A program made the position numbers and the translations under genes. Source: Arion vulgaris (lineage: Eukaryota; Mollusca; Gastropoda; Stylommatophora; Arionidae). Taken from it: DNA of 64,000 nt. The notes beneath the pieces are model-generated. The model saw nothing but the letters and a program-made list of their open reading frames with translations, was not told the origin of the DNA and did no database searches. Positions 32,250 through 42,600 of the stretch are shown piece after piece (position 1 is the stretch's first letter; the number at the start of each line of letters is the position of its first letter). The stretch covers positions 25,906,692 through 25,970,691 of the forward strand of contig CM036774.1 of assembly GCA_020796225.1 (NCBI GenBank), in the 5' to 3' direction.

Positions 32250-33649
32250 TGCGCTGGTTTATCTTGTTGCTGTTAGTCTATATATTCCTGTATATCATGT
32301 TGTTAGTTTATCTATATATTCTGTATATCATGTTCTTAAGTCTATCTATATATTCCTGTATATCATTTTTATCTATATACGTATAGTCTATCTATATATT
32401 CCTGTATATCATGTTTGTTTATCTATATATTCCATGTATATCTTGTTTTATCTATATATTCATGTATATCTTGTTGTTAGTCTACTATATATTCATGTAT
32501 ATCTTGTTGTTAGTCTATTATATATTCATGTATATCTATGTTGTTAGTCTATCTATATATTCTGTATATCATGTTAGTTAGTCTATCTATATTTTCATGT
32601 ATATCTTGTTGTTAGTCTATCTATATATTCCTGTATATCATGTTACAGTTAGTCTATCTATATATTCATGTATATCTTGTTGTTAGTCTATTATATTCTG
32701 TATATCTTGTTGTTAGTCTATCTATATATTCCTGTATATCTTGTTACTGTTAGTCTATCTATATATTCTGTAATATCATGTTACTGTTAGTCTATCTATA
32801 TATTCCTGTATATCATGTTATGTTAGTCTATCTATATATTCTGTATATCATGTTACTGTTAGTCTATCTATATATTATTTCATGTATATCTTGTTGTTAG
32901 TCTATCTATATATTCCTGTATATCATGTTACAGTTAGTCTATCTATATATTCATGTATATCTTGTTGTTAGTCTATCTATATATTCTGAAATATCATGTT
33001 ACTGTTAGTCTATCTATATATTCCTGTATATCTTGTTGTTAGTCTATCTATATATTCCTGTATATCATGTTACTGTTAGTATATCTATATTTTCATGTAT
33101 ATCTTGTTGTTAGTCTATCTATATATTCCTGTATATCTTGTTGTTAGTCTATATATTCATGTATATCATGTTAAGTTAGTCTATCTATATATTCATGTAT
33201 ATATCTGTTGTTAGTCTATCTATATTTTTCATGTATATCTTGTTGTTAGTCTATCTATATATTCCTGTATATCATGTTACTGTTAGTCTATCTATATATC
33301 TGTATATCATGTTGTTAGTCTATCTATATATTCATGTATATCATGTTGTTAGTCTATCTATATATTCCTGTATATCATGTTGTTAGTCTATCTATATATT
33401 CATGTATATCATGTTGTTAGTCTATCTATATATTCATGTATATCATGTTAGTTCTATCTATAATTCCTGTATATCTTGTTGTTAGTCTATCTATATATTC
33501 ATGTATATCTTGTTGTTAGTCTATCTATATATTCATGTATATCTTGTTGTTAGTCTATCTATATATTCCTGTATATCTATGTTGTTAGTTATCTATATTT
33601 TTCATGTATATCTTGTTGTTAGTCTATCTATATATTCATGTATATCTTG
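32250..33649 (+). repeat. TA-rich tandem array, about 33-36-bp unit, about 40 copies
   Basis: Unit: GTTGTTAGTCTATCTATATA then TTCATGTATATC with variants TTCCTGTATATCATG and GTTACTGTTAG. Frequent one-base length changes. Long plus-strand frames rich in Tyr/Ile/Val are products of the repeat. It continues at 34417-34515 beyond an inserted LINE. Confidence 0.95.
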
Positions 33650-33657
33650 TTGCTGTT

Positions 33658-34416
33658 CATCGTCACCATTATCAAATAGCTTGGCCTGAGCTGAACTTTG
33701 CCACCCCAACAGTCCTCCGAATTTCTCTCTCATAGGCCAGATGTCCTTGCCTCTGCAGCCGTCATGTTCAAACCATCAGTTACATCCTGAATCCATCTTC
33801 TCCGTGTCTTCCTCTTCTTCTCTTTGCTGGTATGCCTCCTTCCAGGATGGCCTCTCCAGCCCTTCATGCTTTTATATGTCCAAAATATCTCACTTTTCTC
33901 TTTCTTATTTGTAGCATCAGCCAGTTTTCTTTGATTTTGAGTTCTTTCTGGATAGATCTATTTGTTCTCTTCTCTGTCCAAGATATTCGAAGGACTCTTC
34001 TGTAACACTTATATTCAAAAGCACTTATATGTTTTCCACTGCTTTATTAAATGTCCATGCTTCACACCCATACGTTGCCACTGGGAATATGCATGCTCTT
34101 AGTAATCTGATCTTTGTTTTCTTATCAGTTCCGTTCCATACTGTTTTGAGTTGTTTAATTTTTGTAAAGCCATGTTTGTTCTTCTTTTAATTTCCTTCAT
34201 CCATTTCCATCTGTTGTTAGCAGTGAACCAAGATATTCAAAACTGTTTACATTTTCTACTTTCTCTCCATTGATAAAATATCTTTGTCATGTTCATTTTA
34301 TCTGTTGTCATTATTTTTGTTTTTACCACATTGAGATATAGATTTTGTTTTTCGTTTTTGTCTTTCACTTCTAATAATTTCTCAATCCCTTTTGTGAGTT
34401 GACAGTAACACTGTTT
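33658..34416 (-). mobile_element. LINE family J inserted in the TA-rich array, with target-site duplication
   Basis: TTGCTGTT at 33650-33657 recurs at 34417-34424. The insert matches 2582-3110 (CAAATAGCTTGGCCTGAGC, CCACCCCAACAGTCCTCCG, TCCATGCTTCACACCCATAC) and extends further upstream to about 34410, covering the RT thumb. The 3' end is at 33658. Confidence 0.92.
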
Positions 34417-34515
34417 TTGCTGTTAGTCTATCTATATATTCCTGTATATCTTGTTGCTGCTAAGTCTATCTATATATTCATGTATATCATGTTGCTGTTA
34501 GTCTGTATATTCATA
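34417..34515 (+). repeat. TA-rich tandem array, right remainder
   Basis: Two to three units (GTTAGTCTATCTATATATTC) continuing 32250-33649. Confidence 0.9.
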
Positions 34516-35079
34516 TGGTCAAATGTGCATAGGGACAACATCGCGCCAGGATTAGTGAGCTGGCACAAATCAAGATTCTACCTACCTTCACGTGGTGACC
34601 CTGGAAACACATTGGTTCCTGTCTGGCTAAGCGGGCAGGGATCGAGGGAGAGCTGCTCTGGTATAAGTAGTGATGCAGACATCACGCTGGATGAGATCCG
34701 TTCGCAACACAGACAAGCATAGTCCTAGAGTGGCTATTAATGCACGTCTCTCCTGGCCGATGGGAAAAGCTGAACAAATAAACACCAAGGGATGAGGGGT
34801 GCATCCAGAAAGAGATGGGTGGGCGAGCTCGGAGCCCTAGGTGGGGGCCTCAAGTTGAGTTGCATGTGGACCCAAATAGGGTGAAACTCTGAGCCCTGTG
34901 GTGGGGTCTGAGTTGAGCTCCATATCCGGACAGCCTAGAGGCATGATGAATATGAGCACGGTGAGAGCTGATAGACACGGTGGGCAGGCACCAAAGCAAG
35001 CGTAGAGGTGAGCGGACCAACCAAATGTGCAGAAAAACTGGAAAACCCACAGAGGCTTGAATCCAGTGCGCGTTTCCCT
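34516..35079. other. GC-richer unassigned stretch
   Basis: Open frames on both strands, but no domain recognised. Internal similarity between CCTAGGTGGGGGCCTCAAGT and CCTGTGGTGGGGTCTGAGTT suggests an old repeat of about 55 bp. Possibly an unrecognised mobile element. Confidence 0.35.
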
Positions 35080-35460
35080 CGAGGAAACTACTACTGCCTT
35101 GTAGTTAGACTGGGGACAATCAAAGGCTAGCGGAGCAAAACGTACACAAAACTGGACAGTAGGAAAACCAAGTAATCCAAAAAAAGACAGGTAACCTGGG
35201 CAGATGATGCTCAACATCCCGGAGGGCAGGTTGTCTAAGGGTCGCTACCCTAAAAGAAAATGCAACCTCCTGCTTTGCAGGTAGGCTGGGACAGCCAATG
35301 GCTGGCGGAGAGCGAACACAGTAAAGCTATCTGAAACATCGCGAAGGATAAGCACTAGAGCTCCAAATGGCGTGAATGATGTGACGTAAAATATGTTCTT
35401 GGCAAAGGCTGTTTATATATCACAATAAGAATGATCAAAATGGCCAAAAAAGAATGAGAG
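35080..35460 (-). repeat. Repeat family F, two adjoining partial copies
   Basis: 35080-35240 carries the AGACTGGGGACAATCAAAGG and GTACACAAAACTGGACAG blocks. 35240-35460 carries TGGCGGAGAGCGAACACAGT and GTTTATATATCACAATAAG. Confidence 0.75.
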
Positions 35461-35494
35461 GTAAATTCATGTATATCGTGTTGCTGTTAAATAA

Positions 35495-35960
35495 TAATAA
35501 TTCCTCTCTTACCATATACGTTACATATGGCCTGCACGCAATTTCTCCATATAGTTCTTTCCTGGGCAACTCACTCAAAATCTCTTCTATGGAACTGAGA
35601 CTGATATTTCTCGCCTCTCTCAGCAAAGTTAATTTCAGGGTCTACTAGGTCATCCTCTCTTTCTTGAACCCTTTGCATCCCACTTCAATATCTCATTTGA
35701 TATTCTTTGATCATTTCTTCTCATGGTGTGTCCAACATATGTCCATCTTCTCATTTTCTAACAGTTGTTACTAGTGGTTGACCAGGAATTTCTCTGATTT
35801 CATCACTTCTGAATACGTTCCATTTTATGGTCATTATTTTCCACAATCTATTTTCAAATGCATTCAACTTGCTTTCTATATCTTTAGTCATTTTCCAACT
35901 CTTGCTGGCATATGTTAGGATTGATACAACATTTGAATTGAACAGTTTCTATGATTATGT
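35495..35960 (-). mobile_element. LINE family T, 3' end
   Basis: Minus strand: MLREARNISLSSIEEILSEL near the 3' end, and TGGTCAACCACTAGTAACAA-type sequence (complement at 35760-35785) upstream. The same fragment as 17286-17960. The junction with family F at the left is sharp. Confidence 0.85.
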
Positions 35961-36099
35961 TTATATGTTTATCCTCTCATGTTCAAGGGAGGTGACTAAA
36001 GTGTAGCTGATGAATTTTGATTTGTAGGTTATTCAAATGTCTGTGTTTAGTCAAAAGTCTTCTGGTTTATTTTCTCTGTTGCTGTGCTTGCAAATATAA

Positions 36100-36290
36100 C
36101 AAAAAAAGAATTTCCTGGAACCCACAGGGAAAGTGAGAGGGAGTTCTAGAAATACATATTGAAGAGAATTGGAGACAGAGATTAACAATATGTACAGAAG
36201 AGCTGTGAAAGTTATGGCATGAGTTTGTTGTGAGGACCTATGCCCCAACCAGGGTTCAAAAAGCACCAGAGAGAGATTGTGTACTTGAAA
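36100..36290 (+). mobile_element. LINE family K, 3' terminus
   Basis: TTATGGCATGAGTTTGTTG, GACCTATGCCCCAACCAGGG, then a GAGAGAGA tail; the same end as 57890-58110 and 60640-60866. Confidence 0.8.
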
Positions 36291-36352
36291 AACTGCTTTA
36301 CTTTGTGTTCTGTTACATTTATCTGCATCATATTTACAGTTTAACAGCTGTG

Positions 36353-36560
36353 GTAGCTCAGTAATTAGTGCATTGACCTACTAGTTGGGTGGTCTGAGTT
36401 TTATCCCCTGCATCATGGCCTTTTTTTTTTACCATAAATAGCTCTCAGGTCGACCCATACTCGGTTGAGTGCCAGAACGGCTCTGCAGTAAAATAGACTG
36501 CTGTGGTGTTGCTGATCAACTATAGTGGGCTGTTGGTCAGAGACAAATATGGAGTAACAA
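36353..36560 (+). mobile_element. tRNA-headed SINE related to family D
   Basis: GTGGTAGCTCAGTAATTAGT is box-A-like and TGGTCTGAGTTTTATCCCC is box-B-like. The body has CTCTCAGGTCGACCCATACT, as in family D. Confidence 0.75.
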
Positions 36561-36582
36561 TGTATTTCATATATACCTTGGG

Positions 36583-36758
36583 CAGTCGTTCTCAAACTGT
36601 GGGTCGTGACCCAAGACAGGGTCACCTAAGACCATCGGAAAACACATATTTATCATAATTAGAAATAAATATTGTTACATAATTTTATGGTTGGGGGGTC
36701 ATCACAACATGAGGGACTGTATTAAAGGGTCCTGCATTATGAAGATTGAGAACCACTG
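36583..36758. mobile_element. hAT-type MITE
   Basis: Ends CAGTCGTTCTCAAACTGTGG and ...GATTGAGAACCACTG are inverted copies of the CAGNGGTTCTCAA end typical of many animal hAT families. The inner GGGTCGTGACC is also typical. Flanks CCTTGGG (left) and CCTTAGGG (right) fit an 8-bp target duplication with one base lost. 176 bp, no coding capacity. Confidence 0.85.
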
Positions 36759-36762
36759 CCTT

Positions 36763-36895
36763 AGGGGTCTCTGTGGCATAGAAGTTAGGAGGTGCGCGCC
36801 CCTTGTTCCAAAGGTACTCAGTTCACTCCCTCATGGAGCAATCAGGATATTTTTCCAGAGATCCCTAATCTCATTGTAGATGAAATCCAGTTCCT
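36763..36895 (+). mobile_element. tRNA-headed SINE family H
   Basis: GGTCTCTGTGGCATAGAAGT, GTACTCAGTTCACTCCCTC (box-B-like), TTTTTCCAGAGATCCCTAAT and TCATTGTAGATGAAATCC; matches 21600-21725. Confidence 0.75.
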
Positions 36896-36954
36896 AGTCT
36901 TATCTGAGACATACAACAAAATGTAAGTCCCGTGTTCAGGTTGAGCTTGTAAAG

Positions 36955-37092
36955 ACCATTGCGGTTCAAAATCGAGAAGAGCGGGCTGGAAAGTCAGCTG
37001 ACCGGGCACAGTACAAAATCGAGAGAGCGGGCTGGAAAGTGCTGACCGGGCACAGTTCAAAATCGAGAAGAGCAGGCTGGAAAGTCGCTGCC
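36955..37092 (+). repeat. Tandem repeat, about 46-bp x 3
   Basis: Units: GTTCAAAATCGAGAAGAGCG then GGCTGGAAAGTCAGCTGACC and GGGCACA. Confidence 0.92.
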
Positions 37093-37149
37093 ATGGCAAA
37101 ATTCATTAGAAAAAGATTTTAAAATAAAATATGTTCACCTTCTTCTAAA

Positions 37150-37270
37150 TTAAAGCGGACACACACCAGTGCTACAGAGTTTATGCACTGTCTCTGAGAT
37201 CTTCCTGTGTAAGAAAGAGACAGGAGCACACATGATTACTCACCAAGTGCAATGATTATGATCCAATCAA
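37150..37270 (+). repeat. Repeat family P copy
   Basis: AGTGCTACAGAGTTTATGCA, CTTCCTGTGTAAGAAAGAG and ATTACTCACCAAGTGCAATG match 22725-22860. Confidence 0.75.
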
Positions 37271-37379
37271 TCCAAATTTACCATGTGACATAAAATTGTA
37301 TTCATTTTTTATATTTACAGTTTTTTTTTAAATTAGAAATCAGAGTAATTTTTGGGACTTTTTATTCTTTTCTTTGCAG

Positions 37380-37634
37380 ATACAGGACAGGGGACTATAG
37401 ATGAGATGGATATCTCTCCATCTCCCTCACCATCTCCTTCTTCATCTCGTCCATCCTCTACCAGTGGTACCCCTCAATTACCTCCCACCAGTACACCCAT
37501 TGCAGTTTCAACTACACCAGCCCATAACATAAACACCACACCTGGAGGCCATCACTCATCACCCCCATTAGGTAATCCCATCCCTACACTTGTCAATCGA
37601 CAGCCTGTCAATGAAGGAGGATCATATGATAAAA
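37380..37634 (+). CDS. WAC: WAC, Pro/Ser/Thr-rich exon
   Basis: Acceptor TTCTTTTCTTTGCAG and consensus donor AA|GTAAGT bound a 255-bp exon, in phase with 26133. It encodes TGQGTIDEMDISPSPSPSPS, then a Ser/Thr/Pro stretch with TPQLPPTSTPIAVSTTPAHN and GGHHSSPPLGNPIPTLVNRQ, ending GSYDK. WAC proteins carry a long low-complexity Ser/Pro/Thr region between the WW domain and the C-terminal coiled coil. Only composition and splice phase support the assignment here, but both fit well and reading continues into the next exon. Confidence 0.85.
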
Positions 37635-37839
37635 GTAAGTTGGTCTATTTGAGTATGAGGTACACCTCACTGTATGTATACTTCTCCAAGAATGGTAGTC
37701 TTCTGGTTGATAACAAGTTATATACACTATCCCAAAACCAAAATGTTATTCTTCTTTAGGTTATTGTATAAGTTATCTGTCTTATTTCATAAGGATATTA
37801 GAAGATCTGACATAAAAATGAATAATTATATTTCTTAAT

Positions 37840-38275
37840 ATACAGAAAATTCTGACATAATGGAATAGCATATTTCACTGGATGTTATGGAGCCTCAAAG
37901 ATAAAGAACAGAATCATTTATTCCTCCGCACGCATGTCGTAAAGCAGGAATAAGCAAGGTTTGAGTCGAATCGGATGCACATGTCATCCTGCAACGTAAC
38001 ACATTCTTGAAAATAAAATTTTATCCACAAGAGTGATTACAATTGTGTCAAGTAAATTAACGAACGAATCTGAAGAAGAAGAGAGTCATATTTATGAAGA
38101 TATTTGACAATGGAATAATCATATTTCATGAAGATATTCTGACACATAATGGGAATAATCATATTTCATGAAGATATTCTGACATATGGGAATAATCATA
38201 TTTCATTAAGATATTCTGACATAATGAGGAATAATCATATTTCATGAGCATACTCTGACATACAAAATAATCAGT
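37840..38275 (+). repeat. Tandem repeat of about 38 bp (x5), with an eroded SINE A inside
   Basis: Units contain ATATTCTGACATAATGGGAA and TAATCATATTTCATGAAG at 38090-38275; a first, separate unit lies at 37845-37890. Between them, 37895-38082 is a degraded SINE A: GCACGCATGTCGTAAAG, AATCGGATGCACATGTC, CACAAGAGTGATTACAATTG and GAAGAAGAAGA. The SINE therefore inserted into the array. Confidence 0.85.
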
Positions 38276-38289
38276 AATCTGGCTCTAGT

Positions 38290-38680
38290 CACAAAACTAC
38301 ACTCATGTTTGCATTCTGGGTGATTCATTGAGTATGATCCGAAGTGGAGGCTAGTTCAGTGGGCAGACTGAGATTAGAACAAGTGTCAACAATTCCCAGA
38401 ATTATATTCCCGATCTTCATTCAGGGGCAAATGGGGTTGTGACAAAGAACAGAAAATCTGGCTGCTCTGCCACCATTTGAGGGACGACCAATGGAGGAGT
38501 GACTTTGACGCTCACAACAAATGTGGCATAAGTTGTGGCCAAATAATAGCCAAGTCTATGAGAGGCTCATCGTCAACATCAATTGTGGTTAGCTGGATGC
38601 TGTTGGAATATTGCAAGGAGATCAACACCTATGGACATCGAAATGAAGATATTCCAAAATGAAGCTGATGTTGAATCTAT
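38290..38680 (+). mobile_element. LINE family M fragment
   Basis: GTGATTCATTGAGTATGAT reads SDSLSM as in 53670-53710 (RNase H region). TGGACATCGAAATGAAGATA matches the LWTCPECNEDI block there. Frames are broken. Confidence 0.75.
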
Positions 38681-38688
38681 CCAGCAAT

Positions 38689-38914
38689 TTAACCCTTTAG
38701 CTGCTACATACTTTTGAGGACTGAGCTAAAAATAGCTACTCTTTGTTTCTAGGTCACAAGCGTGAATGTTCGCCTATAGCAGTGACAATAGCAATGTATA
38801 ACGTGTTAACACCTCTTTAGCCCACAGAGGAGAGATAATAACAGACTTGTTAATGTGTCTTTAGAAGTGAATGGGCAAAACATATATATATGTCTTTAGC
38901 AGCTAAAGGGTTAA
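38689..38914. mobile_element. piggyBac-type MITE, copy 2
   Basis: TTAA at 38689-38692 and 38911-38914 flank a 218-bp element. Its ends CCCTTTAGCTGCTA and TAGCAGCTAAAGGG are perfect inverted copies of 14 bp. The body matches 20302-20523 in reverse. TTAA duplication plus CCC...GGG ends is the piggyBac signature. No transposase is present. Confidence 0.93.
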
Positions 38915-39119
38915 GGAGTTTGACACATTGTACAAGTAAAACTTGATGCCTAAAGTACAGAGTGAAGAGTATGCTAACCAACGAGTCACAAGATCCATCA
39001 GTATGCATACCCTTCGACCTCTGTTGGGGAAATTGAGTATCTATGGGACTGTCCGGACTGATATGATCACATTTCAGTAACCAATGGCCACAGCGTATGT
39101 ATACTTGTACTGGTAGTTG

Positions 39120-39370
39120 CCCACGTGTTGCCAGGGCTCACAAGGGAAGCAAAGAATAGTAAACTGCAACCTTCAAGGCATGTCGAAAGGCGACAAATGT
39201 AGGGACTTAGGAAGCTACCCTAGTAAATAAAAAGCATAGCAGAAATCGGATGTGCTGGCCTACTTGTAGGCACATAACAGCTCAACATACAATCGTTCTT
39301 AAGCTCAGGTAGCATACAAATTACAAAGAGTTTAACAAGTGGTCAATGGGAAGTGTTTAAAGTAGAAATA
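39120..39370 (+). mobile_element. SINE family B
   Basis: CGTGTTGCCAGGGCTCACAA, GCAAAGAATAGTAAACTGC, GAAATCGGATGTGCTGGCC, and the GTGGTCAATGGGAAGTG end. The central motif is eroded to CATGTCGAAAGGCGAC. Confidence 0.9.
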
Positions 39371-39479
39371 CTGGTAGTAACTTGCTGTGCATATACATGT
39401 ATAATTTCTACAAATACATGATTCACATGATTCATTGTTGATAGTTGTGATTGATTTATTTCTTGTCTTGTCTGTGTAG

Positions 39480-39554
39480 CAATACAAACACTTCAAGAGC
39501 TACAGAAAGTTCTGAGTATGCATATTAGAGCACAACAGAATACCACAAATATTC
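39480..39554 (+). CDS. WAC: WAC, short helical exon
   Basis: Acceptor CTTGTCTGTGTAG and donor C|GTAAGT. The 75-bp exon encodes IQTLQELQKVLSMHIRAQQN then TTNI. The first two bases complete a Thr codon with 37634 and the last base starts an Arg codon completed at 44102. It resembles the short Leu-rich helical segment (LLRQLLPALQ-like) in the middle of WAC proteins. Confidence 0.85.
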
Positions 39555-39634
39555 GTAAGTTTGCAAAATTTTCAATTTGTTGTTTTTCTGTGTGTAGGTT
39601 TTTCAAAGCAATGGCAAACTACTGAGCGTATAAG

Positions 39635-40069
39635 TAAAAGTAAAGTAAAGGAACCCTTTCATACCTTGTGGTATATAGGGCAATACAGTATCCTCTGTGT
39701 GTGCGGGTTCAATTCCGCGGGATGGCAGAAAAAGCCACAGATTCCCAGATTTACGGTGTTCATGGCACGAACCGAAAATTCACGATGTCCATGGCACCGA
39801 GCTGAAAAGCTCAAGTGCTTCTGGATCGGGGAAAAAAAAGGGCAATACAGTGTTAGGCCTGTATTTTTCATTGACCGTCGGCACACGATGGGTGTTGGGG
39901 TCAGCATCACGCCGGCCACCTTTACTTTCCCAGAGCGTGTCTGGTACCCAGTTGAGGCTGGGTCAACCTGAGAGCCGTCGCGGTCGGGAAAATTCCACTC
40001 GCACTCGGGAGTTGAGCCCAGACCACCAGCCTTGAGAAGCGAGTTCACTAACAACTACGCTACCGCGGC
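39635..40069 (-). mobile_element. SINE family D inside LINE L, itself interrupted by SINE E
   Basis: Family D blocks on both sides of 39690-39839. 11-bp target duplication GAGCGTATAAG. The tRNA-like head lies at the right end and the AGTAAA-rich tail at 39635-39655. Confidence 0.93.
39690..39839 (+). mobile_element. SINE family E inside SINE D
   Basis: Flanked by GGGCAATACAGT at 39678-39689 and 39840-39851 and ends in eight A's. Contents: CTCTGTGTGTGCGGGTTCAA (box-B-like), GCCACAGATTCCCAGATTTA, AGCTGAAAAGCTCAAGTGCT. The 5' part is missing compared with 42735-42925. Confidence 0.93.
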
Positions 40070-40255
40070 GAGCGTATAAGTGGTGCCTAGAAAATTAACG
40101 ACTAGTTTACTGTGGTTGATGGCTACGTCCTGTAAAGGATATGCCACAATTGTCATATTTTTTTTTTAAACGGTGTCTTTGAAGTGTTTTCTCTTAACAT
40201 TACCATGTATCATCTACTGTCTCTTGTTACTTCTACATTTTGTTGATTATTAGTA

Positions 40256-40550
40256 ATCATCATCAAATAGTTTGTCCTGAGCAGAACTTTGACACCATAT
40301 AGTCTTTATGAATTTCTCTCTCTCATAGTCTGCCTCTGCAGCCATCATACTCAAACCATCAGTTACATCCTCAAACCATCTTCTCCATGATATAGCTCTC
40401 CCCTTTGCCGGGATGCCTCCTTCCATGATGGTCTCCTTCATGTTCTTTATATGTCGAAAATACTTCAATTTTTCTCATTCTTTTCTCGTGGTCATTATAA
40501 TTTTGAAAAGGATTTCTTTTGAGCGTTCCATACGACCACTTGTTAAACCA
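40256..40550 (-). mobile_element. LINE family J, 3' terminus
   Basis: CATCATCAAATAGTTTGTCC and GAGCAGAACTTTGACACC match the 2582 copy. The minus strand reads RAISWRRWFEDVTDGLSMMA. Confidence 0.85.
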
Positions 40551-40760
40551 CTCTTTGTGATGTGTATGTGATCTGAGCCTAAAAGTGATTTACGTTCCAG
40601 TTATACGCCTATAAGTAGGCCAGCACATCAGATTTCTGCTCGCTTTTTTACTAGGGTAGCTTCAGCTAGGCCCTACCTTAGTTGCCTCTTATGACATGCC
40701 TTCTAGGTTGCAGTGGTACTATTCTTTGCTTTCTTTGTGGGTCCTGACAACATCTCTTCC
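40541..40760 (-). mobile_element. SINE family B
   Basis: TGTATGTGATCTGAGCCTAA, ATAAGTAGGCCAGCACATCA, TTGCCTCTTATGACATGCC and GTGGTACTATTCTTTGC. Confidence 0.88.
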
Positions 40761-40764
40761 CCCC

Positions 40765-40890
40765 TCCCTCCATATGAATCCGTCGTTTTCAGCAGAAATG
40801 ACACGCTATCTGATAAGAGTTGCACAAAGCATGAAATCCGTAGCTCCAGTACCAATCCTAGTAATCTCCCAAAAATGCACATTTGAAGTG
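40765..40890 (-). mobile_element. SINE family G fragment
   Basis: AGCAGAAATGACACGCTATC, AAGAGTTGCACAAAGCATG, CCGTAGCTCCAGTACCAATC and CTAGTAATCTC. Confidence 0.7.
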
Positions 40891-42600
40891 AACGGCCCTG
40901 TACTAACTCGGGCTAAACTTAATAGAACCCTTGCCATAATCTCAACATATTGCAACCTATGGAAGCTTAAAGTCAATGAACAGAAAACTGTGTATACTGC
41001 ATTCTCCGCAGCCCCAAAACAACTCAAAGAACCTTTCGGCTTACAATGAATGGAGCACTGCTAAAAAAGGAGGAAAACCCGACTTACCTGGGAGTCAAGT
41101 TAGACAAACAACTGAGGATGACAGAACACATTAACAACATAAAGAAAAAGCATCTAAAAGACTCAACATGGTTAAAAGACTTGCTAGCACCACCTGGGTC
41201 AGACAAAAGCACCCTTAGGCAACTATATCTTGGCTATGTAAGATCTACAATGGACAACTGCCTTCCTCTACAAGCTATAGCAAGTGAGCACATCACAACA
41301 TCCCTGGACAGAGTGCAGAATCAGGGTCTCAGGTTTATATGTGGGGAATGAGACGACCCCAACTGCTGCTTGTGAAATTGCGCCAACATTGAACCACTAG
41401 ATATTAGGAGGCGAAGGGCACTAATAGAAGCAGTCGGCGATATAAAGAATAGAAACAAACCATCCCAACAGACAAACTATTGACAGGTGGAAATCCAATC
41501 AAAGAATCCAGCAAAAATCATTGCTGGAAGTTGGGAAAAATCTCGAAGAACACTACCATCTCCCAACTGACAGAGAACCGATCACAAGATGCCCGGCCCA
41601 CCACCATGGCTAAACATAAAACAACCAGTAATCCAGAAATACCTCCTTGACAAAACTATAAACAAAGCAACACTTGCACCGATCTTAAAAACCTGCGCAC
41701 TGGAGACAATAGACAGTTATCCAACTTCCTCTATCCATGCCTACACTGATGGTTCAGCTTTCAAAGCCACTACTTACGCTGGCTGCATATACCTGAAATA
41801 TCCAGATGGAACTACCTATAGTTACTGTGCTCCTTGTGGTAATATATGTTCTAACTATGAGGCAGAGATTATAGCCATAAAGACCGCTGTAGAACTAGTC
41901 CACCAGCAGTTTGAACTTGGAGAGAATATTGTCCAAGACATGATAGTATTCACTGACTCACAGTCCACACTACAAGCTTTAGAAGAACAGCAGAATCAGT
42001 CAAGCAGATCAGTCATTGGCATTAGTCATCCAAAATCGTTCCTCCTTTGATATTAATGTCATTCTACAGTGGATTCCTGGGCACACAAATATCCCAAGAA
42101 ATGACAAGGCAGATCATCTGGCCAAACAGGGATCATCAAAACCAAAATAGACAAACCTGTTAGCATCAAGTATAAACAGATTCTGAAAAACAACTCCAAG
42201 AAAGATTGGCTGGATGGGCTTGGGGCGACTGGTGGGACATGTATGCAGAGATGGAATAGCCCAAAACCCCCAAAAGGACAATATAAATCTGCTACAGAAA
42301 GATCAAAGCACTATCTTCCAGTTAAGAACAGGACATGTTGGACTGAATTACCACCTACACAGAATAAACCCCACACCTACCACACTGTAGAAGTGCAGTC
42401 ACTCATGTGAGACAGTACAGCATATCTTGTGAATGTCCTGGACTCAAAAAAGCTAGAAAAGAACTCCTCCCACCACACCATCTTTCATAATCCCCTTTCA
42501 CTAGTCTCCCACAACTACAGAACACATGCAGATTCTACAAACTGGCATTGGCTGCCCAAAGTAAAACTTCGCAGCCCTGGTTAGAAGAAGAAGAAGAAGA
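40891..42600 (+). mobile_element. RNase H LINE family V, RT thumb through 3' (GAA)n tail
   Basis: Plus-strand pieces in order: WKLKVNEQKTVYTAFSAAPK, PTYLGVKLDKQLRMTEHINN (after the RT catalytic region), and TLRQLYLGYVRSTMDNCLPL. Then an RNase H domain: HAYTDGSAFKATTYAGCIYL (first catalytic Asp), NYEAEIIAIKTAVELVHQQF (Glu) and MIVFTDSQSTLQALEEQQNQ (Asp). In another frame follow WIPGHTNIPRNDKADHLAKQ and a RTGHVGLNYHLHRI-like tail. It ends in (GAA)n at 42585-42601. The RNase H active-site residues are present, but frame breaks disable the element. Confidence 0.95.

Larger units (their letters stand above)
39590..40165 (+). mobile_element. LINE family L fragment hosting nested SINEs
   Basis: 39590-39634 (AAAGCAATGGCAAACTACTG) and 40081-40165 (GTGGTGCCTAGAAAATTAAC, GTTGATGGCTACGTCCTGTA) are continuous in the LINE, as the copy at 18400-18680 shows. 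GAGCGTATAAG is duplicated at 39624-39634 and 40070-40080 around the insert. Confidence 0.9.

Noticed and set aside
33195..33689. Tyr/Ile/Val-rich open frames that look like membrane proteins
   Set aside because: They are translations of the TA-rich tandem repeat; no start context or conservation, and frames shift with unit length.
34399..34722. 107-codon plus frame as a gene
   Set aside because: It begins in the satellite and runs into an unassigned repeat-like stretch; no domain or splice support.
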